Assembly (NCBI RefSeq): GCF_001043955.1
Contig: NZ_LABZ01000122.1
Coordinates: 38,063 to 102,062 of the forward strand
Reading direction: 5' to 3'
From: Methylobacterium tarhaniae
GTDB lineage: Bacteria; Pseudomonadota; Alphaproteobacteria; Rhizobiales; Beijerinckiaceae
Length of the DNA stretch: 64,000 bases
Below the pieces are notes generated by a model. The model saw only the letters and a list, made by a program, of their open reading frames with translations. It did no database searches and was not told where the DNA came from. Of the stretch, positions 54,765 to 63,966 are shown piece by piece (the stretch's first letter is position 1; the number at the start of each line of letters is the position of its first letter). A program made the translations under genes and the position numbers.

Positions 54765-55391
54765 TCAGCACAGCCCGGCGGCCCGCAGGGTGTCGTGGGC
54801 CTTGATGATGTCGCGCAGGCGGTCCTCGAAGGAGCGGTCGCCGCCATTGGCATCCGGGTGGAAGCGCTTCACCAGCACCTTGTACTGCGCCTTGACGGCG
54901 GCCGGGTCCGCGCTCTCGTCGAGGCCGAGCACGTCGAGGGCCTTGCGCACCGGGGCGGAGTAGCGCGGCGGCGGCGGCTCGGCGCGGGCGCGGCGCGAGG
55001 CAGCCGGGCCGGCGCCCTCGCCGCGCAGGATGCCGAGCGGATCGACGTAGTCCCAGTCGCGCTGGGGCGCGTCGGGCTTCGGACCGGTCTTGCCCCCCGG
55101 GTTGACGCCCATCGCCCAGGTCGGCCGGTGCCCGATGACCGCGTCCTTCTGGTAGGCCTGGACGGCGGCGTCGTTCATCCCGTCGAAGTAATTGTACGAG
55201 GCGTTGTACTCGCGCACGTGCTGCATGCAGAAGCGCCAGTACTGGCCCTCCTGCTTGCGCCCCTTGGGCGCCTTGTGCAGCCCGGGCTGGGTGCAGCCCG
55301 GCCGGTCGCAGGCCGGACCCTCGGCCTTCTTCGGCTCGTCGCAGGAGGGCCGGATGCGGATGCGGTCGAACAGGGGCGAGTTCAGATCCAT
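54765..55391 (-). CDS. DnaJ domain-containing protein with N-terminal cysteine-rich segment
   Basis: A 208-residue protein with a C-terminal J domain (about 147-206, HPD at 178-180: ALDVLGLDESADPAAVKAQY followed by KVLVKRFHPDANGG). The N-terminal part (about 10-70) has four cysteines (17, 28, 33, 55) in CDEPKKAEGPACDRPGC and FCMQH, which could bind a metal. The gene lies directly upstream of cobS on the same strand, and next to the divergent bolA. Proteins of this kind (J domain with GRDWDYVDPLG-type linker) are conserved beside cobS/cobT in alphaproteobacteria, so a role in assembling or feeding the chelatase is plausible but untested. Confidence 0.85.
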   Translation of the reverse strand: MDLNSPLFDRIRIRPSCDEPKKAEGPACDRPGCTQPGLHKAPKGRKQEGQYWRFCMQHVREYNASYNYFDGMNDAAVQAYQKDAVIGHRPTWAMGVNPGGKTGPKPDAPQRDWDYVDPLGILRGEGAGPAASRRARAEPPPPRYSAPVRKALDVLGLDESADPAAVKAQYKVLVKRFHPDANGGDRSFEDRLRDIIKAHDTLRAAGLC

Positions 55392-55525
55392 GACGGGGCG
55401 ATTATGAGGGGCGGCGGGGCGGGCACAAGGCCTCCGGGCCTGATGCCGCAGGCGGAACCGGACGGCTTGACGGGGAACGCCCGCTCCGGTCAGTCGAGCC
55501 GAAGCAGGTTAAGGACGGGTGCGCG

Positions 55526-55798
55526 ATGAGCCTGGGCGACTGGATCAGGACGACGCTGGAGGAGCGTCTGGCGCCGACGGCGCTCAGCGTCGTCGACGAA
55601 TCACACCAGCATGCCGGCCATTCCGGCTGGCGCGAGGGGGGAGAAACTCACTTCCGCCTAGATGTGGTGTCGGCGGCCTTCGAGGGAAAGAGCCGGGTCG
55701 AGCGCCACCGCATGGTGAACGCCCTCCTGGACGACGCCTTCAAGCGCGGCCTGCACGCCCTGGCCCTGCGGGCGCGGACGCCGGGGGAGGCGGGGTAG
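55526..55798 (+). CDS. bolA: BolA family protein
   Basis: A 90-residue protein of the BolA fold: TTLEERLAPTALSVVDESHQHAGHSGW, then THFRLDVVSAAFEGKSRVERHRMVNALLDDAFKRGLHALALRARTP. The VDESHQHAGHSGW segment and R-V-x-RHR-MV helix are classical. BolA proteins bind monothiol glutaredoxins and [2Fe-2S] clusters in iron sensing and cluster delivery. It is divergent from the DnaJ-domain gene, and its 3' end overlaps the convergent MFS gene by 59 bases. Confidence 0.93.
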   Translation: MSLGDWIRTTLEERLAPTALSVVDESHQHAGHSGWREGGETHFRLDVVSAAFEGKSRVERHRMVNALLDDAFKRGLHALALRARTPGEAG

Positions 55799-57020
55799 GG
55801 GCTGACGATCCCCGCTCCGCGTCGGCCGGGACGATCGCCCCGAATACCGGCTCCCGCGGCGCGAACGCATAGACTGCCGTCGCCGCCAGCAGCGCCAGCC
55901 CATACGCCAGGAACAGCCGGCCGTAGAGGGCGTCCGGCGCGAGCCCGTCCGTGCCCAGCACGAACAGGGCCGAAAGACCCTGCACGGCCGCCGCCCCGCC
56001 CATGAAGACGATGTTCATGAAGGCGACGCCGCGCCCGAGCAGGTGGGCGGGGAAGAAAAGCCGGGCATGGGCCATCAGGATGCCGTAGCTCAGGCCCGCC
56101 GCGCCGGTGAGCGCCAGCAGCGCCACCGCGAGGGCGGTCGAGCCGCCGCCGAACAGGCCGAGCACCGAGAGCGCCAGCCCGGTGACGAGGCAGCCACCGA
56201 GCGCCGTGCGCTTCGGATCGCGCACCAGCCGCTCCAGCGGCCCGTACCCGATGGCGCCCGCCGCCATCGCGGCGCTCATCGCAAGCGTGCCGTTGCCGCG
56301 CGCAAGCGCATCGAGGCCGTGGACGCCGCCGAGATAGGATCCGACCCAGAGCGAGCGCGTCGCGATGACGACGGCATAGCTCACGAACACCACGGGAAAG
56401 ACCGGCCACAGGGCCCGCATCCGGGCGACCTCGGCAAAGCCCCGCCAGACCGAGGTCTTGGGCGGGTCGGCCAGACGCGGCGGGTCCTCGATCAGCCACA
56501 GCACCAGCCCTGCCGCCGCCAGGGTGACGGCACAGAGCCCGAACAGGATGGTGCGCCAGCCGAAGGCGTGGCTCGCCAGCGCCAGCGGCGTCGAGCCGAG
56601 GAGGTCCCCCGAGGTGCCGAGCCCGATCATCAGCGAGGACAGCATGGCGAAGCGCTCAGGGGGATAGGACCGCCCGAACAGGTAGAGCCCGCCCATCAGG
56701 GCCGGCGCGCAGCCGAGCCCGATCAGCGCCATCGCGGTCGCCGCGCCGGAAAACCCCCGCGACAGCCCCAAGGAGGCCGCACCGAACGCCGCGACGACCA
56801 GGAAGCCCGCCACGGTGCGCCGCGGCCCGATCCGGTCGAGGAGGAGCCCGGTCGGCACCTGGCCGGCGGCGAAGGCCAGGAACCAGCCCGCCGAGAGCAG
56901 CGCCAGGTCGGAGGGTGCCAAGCCGAGGTCGGGCCCGAGATCGGGCGCGACCATCGCCAGGAAGCCGCGGTCGAACTGGCTGATCGTGTAGGCGAGCAGC
57001 AGGACCAGGAACGCCGTCAT
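55740..57020 (-). CDS. MFS transporter
   Basis: A 426-residue, 12-helix major facilitator from ATG 57020 (MTAFLVLLLAYTISQFDRGF). FDRGFLAMVAPDLGPDLGL and PTGLLLDRIGPRRTVAG in the first half form the MFS signature (GxxxDRxGRR). ALGWRTILFG-type and GILMAHARLFFPAHLLGRGVAFMNIVF in the second half are also typical. The cargo is unknown; family relatives are sugar, organic-acid or drug exporters. The C-terminus past about residue 400 is a low-complexity Pro/Ala tail (SSAPTPPPPASAPAGPGRAG), which overlaps the end of bolA by 59 bases. Confidence 0.88.
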   Translation of the reverse strand: MTAFLVLLLAYTISQFDRGFLAMVAPDLGPDLGLAPSDLALLSAGWFLAFAAGQVPTGLLLDRIGPRRTVAGFLVVAAFGAASLGLSRGFSGAATAMALIGLGCAPALMGGLYLFGRSYPPERFAMLSSLMIGLGTSGDLLGSTPLALASHAFGWRTILFGLCAVTLAAAGLVLWLIEDPPRLADPPKTSVWRGFAEVARMRALWPVFPVVFVSYAVVIATRSLWVGSYLGGVHGLDALARGNGTLAMSAAMAAGAIGYGPLERLVRDPKRTALGGCLVTGLALSVLGLFGGGSTALAVALLALTGAAGLSYGILMAHARLFFPAHLLGRGVAFMNIVFMGGAAAVQGLSALFVLGTDGLAPDALYGRLFLAYGLALLAATAVYAFAPREPVFGAIVPADAERGSSAPTPPPPASAPAGPGRAGRA

Positions 57021-57138
57021 GGCCCTGCGACCCCCATAGCCATTCCGATGAAGCGGAGACCGCTTCGTCGGAAGGCGACATGACCGACACCGCGGAGCCT
57101 CACCCGACCGCTCCGTGATCGGGTGAGGCTCCGATCCC

Positions 57139-58305
57139 TTACTTGATGCGCTCGAGCACGCTGACGTAGTTCGCCACCGCGACGCCGCCCATGTTGAACA
57201 CGCCGGCGAGCGTCGCGTCCGGGATCTGCATGCCGCCGGCATCGCCGCAGAGCTGCATCGCCGAGAGGGCGTGCATCGACACGCCGGTGGCGCCGATCGG
57301 GTGGCCCTTGGCCTTCAGCCCGCCGGACGGGTTCACCGGCAGCTTGCCCTCCTTGGTGGTCCAGCCCTCGCGGATCGCGTCGGCGCCGCGGCCCTCCTTG
57401 GTCAGGCCCATCGCCTCGTACTCGATCAGCTCCGCGACCGTGAAGCAGTCGTGGGTCTCGACGAGGGACAGGTCGTCGAGGGTGATGCCGGCCTGGGCCA
57501 GGGCGCGGGCCCAGGCGGTGGCGGCGCCCTCGAACTTCAGCACGTCGCGCTTCGACATCGGCAGGAAGTCCTGCGCGTGGGCGGTGGCCCGGAAGGCGAC
57601 GGCGCGGCGCATGCGGAGCGCCGTCTCGGTATCGGCCAGCACCACGGCCGCGGCGCCGTCCGAGACCAGCGAGCAATCGGTGCGCTTGAGCGGGCCGGCG
57701 ACGAAGGGGTTCTTGTCGGACTCGGTGCGGCAGAAGTCGAAGCCGAGGTCCTTGCGCATCTGCGCGTAGGGGTTCTGGACGCCGTTCTGGTGGTTCTTGG
57801 CGGCGATCATCGCCAGCGCGTCGGATTGGTCGCCGTGGCGCTGGAAATAGGCACCCGCGATGTTGCCGAACACGCCGGCGAAGCCCGCCGGGTTGTCGCC
57901 GTCCTCCGGCAAATAAGAGGCCTTGAGCAGGGTGCGGCCGATCTCCGGGCCCGGCGTGCGGGTCATCTGCTCGACGCCGACCACCAGCACCACCCGGGCG
58001 CGCTTGGCCTCGATGGTCTTGATGCCCTGATGCACCGCGGCCGAGCCGGTGGCGCAGGCATTCTCGACCCGGGTCGCCGGCTTGAACCGGAACCCGTCAT
58101 CGGCCTGGAGCACCAGCGAGGCGGTGAAGTCCTGCGGCGTGAACCCGGCATTGTAGTGGCCGAGCACGATCTCGTCGACGTCCTGCGGGCCGATCCCCGC
58201 ATGCGCCATCGCCTCGTTGGCGACGCGCACGATCAGGCTCTCGACGGTCTCGGAATCGTGCTTGCCGAAGGGCGTGTGGCTCCAGCCGACGATGCAGGCG
58301 GTCAT
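57139..58305 (-). CDS. Thiolase family protein (acetyl-CoA acetyltransferase, SCP2-type)
   Basis: A 388-residue thiolase. The acylated cysteine is Cys 84 in VENACATGSAA, and the C-terminal active-site histidine is in the GGLKAKGHPIGATG motif. An additional histidine is in VETHDCFTVAEL. The sequence resembles the SCP2-thiolase-type acetyl-CoA acetyltransferases, which act in beta-oxidation or ketogenic steps rather than in PHB synthesis. Its substrate cannot be fixed by eye. It lies behind the MFS gene on the same strand, with about 118 bases between. Confidence 0.9.
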   Translation of the reverse strand: MTACIVGWSHTPFGKHDSETVESLIVRVANEAMAHAGIGPQDVDEIVLGHYNAGFTPQDFTASLVLQADDGFRFKPATRVENACATGSAAVHQGIKTIEAKRARVVLVVGVEQMTRTPGPEIGRTLLKASYLPEDGDNPAGFAGVFGNIAGAYFQRHGDQSDALAMIAAKNHQNGVQNPYAQMRKDLGFDFCRTESDKNPFVAGPLKRTDCSLVSDGAAAVVLADTETALRMRRAVAFRATAHAQDFLPMSKRDVLKFEGAATAWARALAQAGITLDDLSLVETHDCFTVAELIEYEAMGLTKEGRGADAIREGWTTKEGKLPVNPSGGLKAKGHPIGATGVSMHALSAMQLCGDAGGMQIPDATLAGVFNMGGVAVANYVSVLERIK

Positions 58306-58382
58306 GATGGTCTCCTCCCGTATTCACCTTGCCGTGTTTGCGGCGCACTCTGCGCAACGGAAGGGCGGCCCGCAAGCGCCGC

Positions 58383-59090
58383 TCACGCATCCTCGGCGCG
58401 GAAACGCGCATAGCCGGCGGCGCGCAACGAGCAGGCCGGGCAGGCGCCGCAGCCATGGCCCCATGCGTGCAGCGCGCCGCGCTCGCCGAGGTAGCAGGTA
58501 TGGCTCTCGCGTACGATGAGATCGACCAGCGCCTCGCCGCCGAGGTCGCGGGCGAGCCGCCAGGTCTCGGCCTTGTCGATCCACATCAGCGGCGTGTGCA
58601 GGACGAAGCGGCGATCCATGCCGAGGTTCAGCGCCACCTGCAGCGCCTTGATCGTGTCGTCGCGGCAATCGGGATAGCCGGAGAAATCCGTCTCGCACAT
58701 GCCGCCGACGATGTGGCGCAGGCCGCGCCGGTAGGCGAGGGCGGCCGCGAAGGTGAGGAAGACGAGGTTGCGGCCCGGCACGAAGGTGTTGGGCAGCCCG
58801 CCCGCCTCCATGGCGATGGCGGTCTCCCGGGTCAGGGCAGTCTCGGACACCTCGCCGAGGGCGCTCAAGGACAAAGTGTGGTCCTCGCCCAGGCGCCCGG
58901 CGAAGGCCGGCACGATCCGGGTCATCTCGGCGCGCAAGGAAGCCCGGCAATCCAGCTCGATCCGGTGGCGCTGGCCGTAATCGAAGCCGAGGGTCTCGAC
59001 ATGGGCGAAGCGGTCGAGGGCCCAGGCGAGGCAGGTGGCGGAATCCTGTCCACCGGAGAACAGGACCAGGGCGCCGTCGGGGGACGTCAT
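58383..59090 (-). CDS. queC: 7-cyano-7-deazaguanine synthase QueC
   Basis: A 235-residue ATP-dependent enzyme converting 7-carboxy-7-deazaguanine to preQ0 for queuosine synthesis. The PP-loop is [14 protein letters not shown] (10-23). The C-terminal [26 protein letters not shown] provides four cysteines for a zinc site. Length and N-terminus match QueC. No other que gene is in the window, and no preQ1 riboswitch was recognised in the upstream region. Confidence 0.94.
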   Translation of the reverse strand: MTSPDGALVLFSGGQDSATCLAWALDRFAHVETLGFDYGQRHRIELDCRASLRAEMTRIVPAFAGRLGEDHTLSLSALGEVSETALTRETAIAMEAGGLPNTFVPGRNLVFLTFAAALAYRRGLRHIVGGMCETDFSGYPDCRDDTIKALQVALNLGMDRRFVLHTPLMWIDKAETWRLARDLGGEALVDLIVRESHTCYLGERGALHAWGHGCGACPACSLRAAGYARFRAEDA

Positions 59091-59178
59091 GCAGGCTCCA
59101 CGAGAGAAGGGCGGCTCCGCGTCCCGGAGCCGCCCTCCTTATAAGCCCGAGGCGCGAGCGCGGCCTAACGGCCCGCGC

Positions 59179-59394
59179 TCACTGCCCTTGCGCCTGGTTC
59201 GCCTTCTTGTTGGCGTTGTGGTGGCCCACCGCGCAGCCCGCCGCCGCACCGGCCTTGCCGTGGCCGACCGCCTTGCCGGCAAGCCCGCCGACGATGGCGC
59301 CCTTGATGCAGCCCTTGGCCTCGGCCTGGTGCGGGATCGCGACGCCTGCGACGGCGAGGAGCCCGGCGGCGAGGAGGGAAGCGGAACGGATCAT
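59179..59394 (-). CDS. Small exported glycine-rich protein (glycine-zipper-like)
   Basis: A 71-residue protein from ATG 59394. A signal peptide (IRSASLLAAGLLAVAGVAI, cleavage near EA-KG) is followed by GAIVGGLAGKAVGHGKAGAAAGCAVGHHNANKKANQ, a glycine-zipper pattern seen in small envelope proteins that pack helix to helix. GGGAG precedes the start. Function is unknown. It is divergent from rpsT, with about 226 bases between. Confidence 0.65.
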   Translation of the reverse strand: MIRSASLLAAGLLAVAGVAIPHQAEAKGCIKGAIVGGLAGKAVGHGKAGAAAGCAVGHHNANKKANQAQGQ

Positions 59395-59470
59395 GGGAAG
59401 CTCCCGTGTCTGTGTGGGAACCTCAACCATTGACCGGGCAGGGTGTTCCATGGCCGGGTGCGTTCCGGCG

Positions 59471-59499
59471 TTGACGGACCGGTCCGTCGCGTCTATAGA
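59471..59499 (+). promoter_or_regulatory. Probable sigma-70 promoter of rpsT
   Basis: TTGACG (59471-59476), a 17-base spacer and TATAGA (59494-59499) form a nearly ideal -35/-10 pair. The spacer itself includes GGACCGGTCC, a 10-base palindrome. The promoter lies about 120 bases before the rpsT start, leaving a leader of about 110 bases. Confidence 0.7.
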
Positions 59500-59620
59500 C
59501 CGCGGCTCGCGGACCTGCGGGCTTTCGCCCGGCGGGTTGCCCGTGCTTCCATGCCCTGACACGCGACGCCACGATCCCGCCGGGATCGCTCGGGCCTCGC
59601 TTTGAGAATGAGGAACGCCG

Positions 59621-59896
59621 ATGGCCAACACCGTGTCGGCCAAGAAGATGACCCGCAAGATTGCCAAGCGTACGGCAGTCAACCGCTCGCGCCGCAGCCG
59701 CATGCGCACCTTCATCCGCAAGGTCGAGGAGGCGATCGAGGCCGGCGATCACGGCAACGCCCTGACTGCCCTGCGCAGCGCCGAGCCGGAGATCATGCGC
59801 GCGTCCCAGAAGGGGATCGTGCACAAGAACACCGCTTCGCGGAAGGTCTCGCGCCTCGCCGCCCGCGTGAAGGGCCTCCAGGCGGCCCAGGCGTAA
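59621..59896 (+). CDS. rpsT: 30S ribosomal protein S20
   Basis: A 91-residue basic ribosomal protein ([20 protein letters not shown]), with the [23 protein letters not shown] helix and the terminal [19 protein letters not shown] of S20. ATG 59621 is the usual start. It has its own promoter and terminator. In many alphaproteobacteria rpsT lies just upstream of dnaA, but here the next gene is comM, so that linkage is absent. Confidence 0.97.
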   Translation: MANTVSAKKMTRKIAKRTAVNRSRRSRMRTFIRKVEEAIEAGDHGNALTALRSAEPEIMRASQKGIVHKNTASRKVSRLAARVKGLQAAQA

Positions 59897-59961
59897 GGCC
59901 TGGCCCCGAGGGCCCGCCCCCCGCGGCGCGTGAGGTGAGGCCCCGAGGACGAGAGGAAATG

Positions 59962-59987
59962 GCCCGGCCCCGTGCCGGGCTTTTTCG
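59962..59987 (+). terminator. Rho-independent terminator of rpsT
   Basis: GCCCGGC (59962-59968) pairs with GCCGGGC (59974-59980) round a 5-base loop, followed by TTTTT. It lies about 65 bases after the rpsT stop. The stem core is the same as that of the carD terminator (43175-43195). Confidence 0.8.
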
Positions 59988-60079
59988 TGTCTGCAAAGCT
60001 CTTTTGCGGATCCGGGTTGTGCCGGTGCGGCCCGCGAACTAACGTTGCGGCAGCAAGCCAGCCTGAAGGCCTTCTCCGC

Positions 60080-61618
60080 ATGGTCACCCGCGTCGCCACC
60101 GTCGCCTTCGAGGGGATCGAGGCGCGTGCCGTCGACGTGCAGGTGCAGATCACGCCCGGTGCCGTCGCCTTCACGGTGGTCGGGCTGCCCGACAAGGCGG
60201 TGGCGGAGTCCCGCGAGCGGGTGCGCTCGGCGCTGATCGCCTCCGGCCTGGCGCTGCCGGCCAAGCGCATCACCGTCAACCTCGCCCCCGCCGACCTGCC
60301 AAAGGAAGGCTCGCATTACGACCTGCCGATCGCGCTCGGGATGATGTGCGCCATCGGCGCCCTGCCGGCGGACGCGCTCTCGGGCTATTGCGTGCTCGGG
60401 GAACTGGCGCTCGACGGCAGCCTCACGGCAGTCGCCGGGGTGTTGCCGGCGGCGATGGCGGCCAATGCCCGGGGCCTCGGCCTGATCTGTCCGGCGGCGA
60501 GCGGCCCGGAGGCCGCCTGGGCCGCCGGCGACATGGACGTGCTGGCACCGCGCTCGCTGATCCAGCTGGCCAACCACTTCAAGGGCACGCAGGTGATGGC
60601 CCGGCCGGTGCCGGCGGTGGCCGCCCCCGCCGGCGCGCTGCCGGACCTGCGCGAGATCAAGGGCCAGGAGGGCGCCAAGCGCGCGCTGGAGATCGCGGCG
60701 GCCGGCGCGCACAATCTCCTGATGAACGGCCCGCCCGGGGCCGGCAAGTCGATGCTGGCCGCCCGGCTGCCCTCGATCCTGCCGCCGCTCGGGCCGCGTG
60801 AGCTGCTCGAAGTCTCGATGATCCAGTCGGTCGCCGGTACGCTGAAGGACGGCGCGCTGTCGAACCGCCGGCCGTTCCGGGCGCCGCATCACTCGGCCTC
60901 GATGGCGGCTCTGGTCGGCGGCGGCATCGGCGCCCGGCCCGGCGAGGTGTCGCTCGCCCATGGCGGCGTGCTCTTCCTCGACGAATTGCCCGAGTTCAAC
61001 GGGCAGGTGCTCGATTCCCTGCGCCAGCCCCTGGAAACCGGCAACGTGATGATCGCCCGGGCCAACCACCGGGTGACCTACCCGGCCCGGTTCCAGCTGG
61101 TGGCCGCGATGAATCCGTGCCGTTGCGGCCAGGCCACGGAGCCCGGCTTCGCCTGCCGGCGCGGGCCCAACGAGCGCTGCGTCGCCCAGTACCAGGCCCG
61201 GCTCTCCGGCCCGCTCCTCGACCGCATCGACCTTCAGATCGAGGTGCCGGCCGTCACCGCCGCCGACCTGATCCTGCCGCCGCCGGACGAAGGTTCAGCC
61301 GAGGCCGCCGCCCGGGTCGCCGCGGCGCGGAGCCTCCAGGAGCGTCGCTACGCCGAGGTCGGCCAGCCCGCCGGCACCACCAACGCCTCCTGCCCGGCGA
61401 CCCTGATCGAGGAGGCGGCCCGGCCCGACGCGGAGGGGATGGCGCTGATCCGGGACGCCGCCGACGCCATGCGGCTCTCCGCCCGCGGCTTCCACCGGGT
61501 GCTGCGCGTCGCCCGGACGCTCGCCGACCTCGACGGCGAGGCGCGGGTGCGCCGGCTGCATCTCGCCGAGGCCCTGTCCTATCGCAGCCGCTCGGACCGG
61601 CGGCCGGCAGCGGCGTGA
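60080..61618 (+). CDS. comM: ComM/YifB family magnesium-chelatase-like AAA+ ATPase
   Basis: A 512-residue AAA+ protein from ATG 60080 (MVTRVATVAFEGIEARAVDV). The N-terminal Lon-protease-like domain contains GLPDKAVAESRERVRSAL. Walker A is GPPGAGKS (217-224), Walker B lies in GVLFLDELPEF, and MNPCRCGQ is the family's zinc-like motif. The C-terminal Mg-chelatase domain ends with SARGFHRVLRVARTLADL. ComM helicase-like proteins promote branch migration in natural transformation. The organism may thus have, or have had, DNA-uptake ability; no com genes are nearby. Confidence 0.94.
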   Translation: MVTRVATVAFEGIEARAVDVQVQITPGAVAFTVVGLPDKAVAESRERVRSALIASGLALPAKRITVNLAPADLPKEGSHYDLPIALGMMCAIGALPADALSGYCVLGELALDGSLTAVAGVLPAAMAANARGLGLICPAASGPEAAWAAGDMDVLAPRSLIQLANHFKGTQVMARPVPAVAAPAGALPDLREIKGQEGAKRALEIAAAGAHNLLMNGPPGAGKSMLAARLPSILPPLGPRELLEVSMIQSVAGTLKDGALSNRRPFRAPHHSASMAALVGGGIGARPGEVSLAHGGVLFLDELPEFNGQVLDSLRQPLETGNVMIARANHRVTYPARFQLVAAMNPCRCGQATEPGFACRRGPNERCVAQYQARLSGPLLDRIDLQIEVPAVTAADLILPPPDEGSAEAAARVAAARSLQERRYAEVGQPAGTTNASCPATLIEEAARPDAEGMALIRDAADAMRLSARGFHRVLRVARTLADLDGEARVRRLHLAEALSYRSRSDRRPAAA

Positions 61619-61758
61619 TGCATCCTGGTTAACGGAACGTCGCCGCGGTCCGCAGGATTCTCGCGATGGACCGAAGACCTCGCTAAGCCACTTTCCCCAC
61701 TCATCTTTCAGCTCCATCCGCCATCCTCGCGCCGCGACTGTGCCCTGGAGGATGCGGG

Positions 61759-63783
61759 ATGGTGTGGCTCTGCGTGGCGATCGGGCTCGTCGCCGTTCTT
61801 GCCTGGCTGGCGGCGCGGTGGAGAAGCGACCGTCTCACCCGGAGCTGGCGCGAGGGGGAGGTCGAACGCCTGCACGACCTCGTTTGGCGGACCTCCGAGA
61901 GCGAGGAGCGTTATCGCAGCCTGGTCGAGGCGCAGATCGAGCTCGTCGTCCAGAGGGATCTGGAAGGCCGGATCACCTTCGCCAATCGCGGCTTCGCCGA
62001 CCTGCTCGGCACGACGCCCGAGGCGTTGCTGGGCACCATGCGGGAGGCCGACGTGGTCGAGAGCGGCGTGATGCACCAGCGTGCCGACGGCGCCCGCCTG
62101 GTCGACCTCGCGATCCAGCCGGCCGGTGGCGGCCCCTCGCGCTGGTTCGCCTTCGTGGAGACCGTGACGGTCGGACGCGACGGGCGGGCCGAGATGCTGC
62201 GGGCCGGCCGGGACGTCACCGAACGGGTCGAAGCCGCCCGCTTTCTCGAGGAGGCCCGCAGCCGGGCCGAGGCCGCGAGCGTGGCGAAGTCGCGCTTCAT
62301 CGCGAGCGTCAGCCACGAGTTCCGGACGCCGCTCAACGGCATCATGGGCATGGCCGACCTGATGCTCGACACGCCCCTGAACCCCGAGCAGCGCACCTAT
62401 GCCGAGGCGGTGAAGACCTCTGGCGAAGCGCTTCTGTCGCTCATCGACGGCATCCTCGACTTCTCCAAGATCGAGGCCGGCCGCCTCGACCTCGCGGCGG
62501 AGCCGTTCGACCCGGCGGCCCTGGTGGAGAGCGTCGTGGAGCTGCTGGCGCCCCGCGCCCAGGACAAGGGGCTGGAAATCGCCGCCGACATCGAGGCGCT
62601 GCCCGCGACCGTGATCGGCGATGCGGACCGGGTGCGCCAGATCCTGATCAACCTCGCCGGCAACGCGGTGAAGTTTACGGAGGCGGGCGGTGTCGGCGTG
62701 ACGGCCGCCTGGGAGGCCGATGGGCTCACGGTCGCCGTGCACGATACCGGCCCCGGCATCCCGGAGGAGCGACTGCCGATGCTTTTCCAGGAATTCGAGC
62801 AGGGGGACGGCAGTGCCAGCCGGCGGCACGAGGGCACCGGCCTCGGCCTCGCGATCACGCAACGCCTCGTCGACCGCATGGGCGGCCGGCTCGCCGTCAC
62901 GTCGTGCCCGGGTGAGGGGAGCTGTTTCCGGGTGCATCTGCCCTTGAGCAAGGGGCCAGACCGGACTCGACAGCTACCGCCGAGCCTCGACGGACAGCGC
63001 GTTCTGGTGGTCGCTGCCGCGGCCTTCGAGGCGCCCTACATCGCGCGGCGTCTCGGCCGGGCCGGCGCCGAGGCGGTGGTGGTCGAAAGCGCGGCCGAGG
63101 CCGTCACGGCCCTCTCTGGCGAGGCCTTCGCGGCGGTGGTCGCCGACCGCGCCCTCGGCGATGCGGCGGTGCGCGGCATCGCGGCCGCGGCGCGACAGGC
63201 CGGCGTGAGCCGCAGCATCGTGCTGCTGTCACCCTTCGACCGGCGCGAGTTCGGCTCTCCGGCTGCCGCCGGCTTCGACCGTTACCTGATCAAGCCGGTT
63301 CGCCTCACCTCTCTCCTCGCTCGTCTGGCCGAGCCGACACCGCCGCCCACTCGCGCCCCGGCCGCCCGAGAGGGCGCCGTGCGGCCATCCTCGCGCCGGC
63401 CGCGGGTGCTGCTGGCGGAGGACAACCCGATCAACGCGCTCCTCGCCACCAAAGCCCTCGAGCGCCTCGGTGCCGTCGTGCTCTGGGCCCGGGACGGCGC
63501 GGAAGCCGTCGCACGGCTTCAGGAGGCGGCGACCTCTGCGACGCAGTTCGACCTTGCCCTGGTCGATATCCGCATGCCCATCCTCGACGGGCTCGAAGCG
63601 GCGCGTCAGGTGCGCGCTCACGAGGCGGAACATCGTCTCCCACGCCTTCGCCTCGTGGCATTGACCGCCAACGTCCAGGCCGAGGATCAGGCCGCTGCCC
63701 TCGATGCCGGCTTTGACGGCTTCCTGTCGAAGCCCCTCGATCTCAAGGCCCTGCCGCCGCTCCTGGAAGCGCAGGCGGCGTGA
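61759..63783 (+). CDS. PAS-domain hybrid sensor histidine kinase with tandem receivers
   Basis: A 674-residue protein with one N-terminal membrane helix ([20 protein letters not shown]), so probably membrane-anchored. A PAS domain (about 50-158) precedes a HisKA domain with [11 protein letters not shown] (His 186) and a HATPase domain with the N, G1 and G2 boxes ([28 protein letters not shown]). Two receiver domains follow. The first (about 412-520) lacks the acidic pair and reads [10 protein letters not shown], so it is degenerate. The second has [16 protein letters not shown] (Asp 603) and KP at 658-659. A phosphorelay to an unknown partner is likely. No response-regulator gene is adjacent. 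Confidence 0.93.
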   Translation: MVWLCVAIGLVAVLAWLAARWRSDRLTRSWREGEVERLHDLVWRTSESEERYRSLVEAQIELVVQRDLEGRITFANRGFADLLGTTPEALLGTMREADVVESGVMHQRADGARLVDLAIQPAGGGPSRWFAFVETVTVGRDGRAEMLRAGRDVTERVEAARFLEEARSRAEAASVAKSRFIASVSHEFRTPLNGIMGMADLMLDTPLNPEQRTYAEAVKTSGEALLSLIDGILDFSKIEAGRLDLAAEPFDPAALVESVVELLAPRAQDKGLEIAADIEALPATVIGDADRVRQILINLAGNAVKFTEAGGVGVTAAWEADGLTVAVHDTGPGIPEERLPMLFQEFEQGDGSASRRHEGTGLGLAITQRLVDRMGGRLAVTSCPGEGSCFRVHLPLSKGPDRTRQLPPSLDGQRVLVVAAAAFEAPYIARRLGRAGAEAVVVESAAEAVTALSGEAFAAVVADRALGDAAVRGIAAAARQAGVSRSIVLLSPFDRREFGSPAAAGFDRYLIKPVRLTSLLARLAEPTPPPTRAPAAREGAVRPSSRRPRVLLAEDNPINALLATKALERLGAVVLWARDGAEAVARLQEAATSATQFDLALVDIRMPILDGLEAARQVRAHEAEHRLPRLRLVALTANVQAEDQAAALDAGFDGFLSKPLDLKALPPLLEAQAA

Positions 63784-63928
63784 TGCATCCCCCGAGCGCT
63801 GTGGAGGGACGGTGGGTCCCGCAGCGCTCACCCTGGTTGGAGGCTGTGGGCATCCCAAGCCACTCGTCCTGAATCGGGTGAAGACCCTTGCAAAGCGTCG
63901 GTCGCCGTGAGGCGAGGGGGCTTGAACG

Positions 63929-63966
63929 CGACGAAGCCCGCCAGAAGGTTCTGGCGGGCTTCGTCG
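63929..63966 (+). terminator. Long perfect hairpin at window end
   Basis: CGACGAAGCCCGCCAGAA (63929-63946) and TTCTGGCGGGCTTCGTCG (63949-63966) are perfect reverse complements with only two bases between. The stem lies 146 bases after the histidine kinase stop and is not followed by a T-run. It is a probable terminator, or a dispersed palindromic element. The rest of 63784-64000 contains no recognised gene. Confidence 0.55.

Noticed and set aside
58306..58382. A preQ1 riboswitch or other leader near queC.
   Set aside because: This segment is downstream of queC, and the region upstream (59091-59178) is short and has no recognised pseudoknot.
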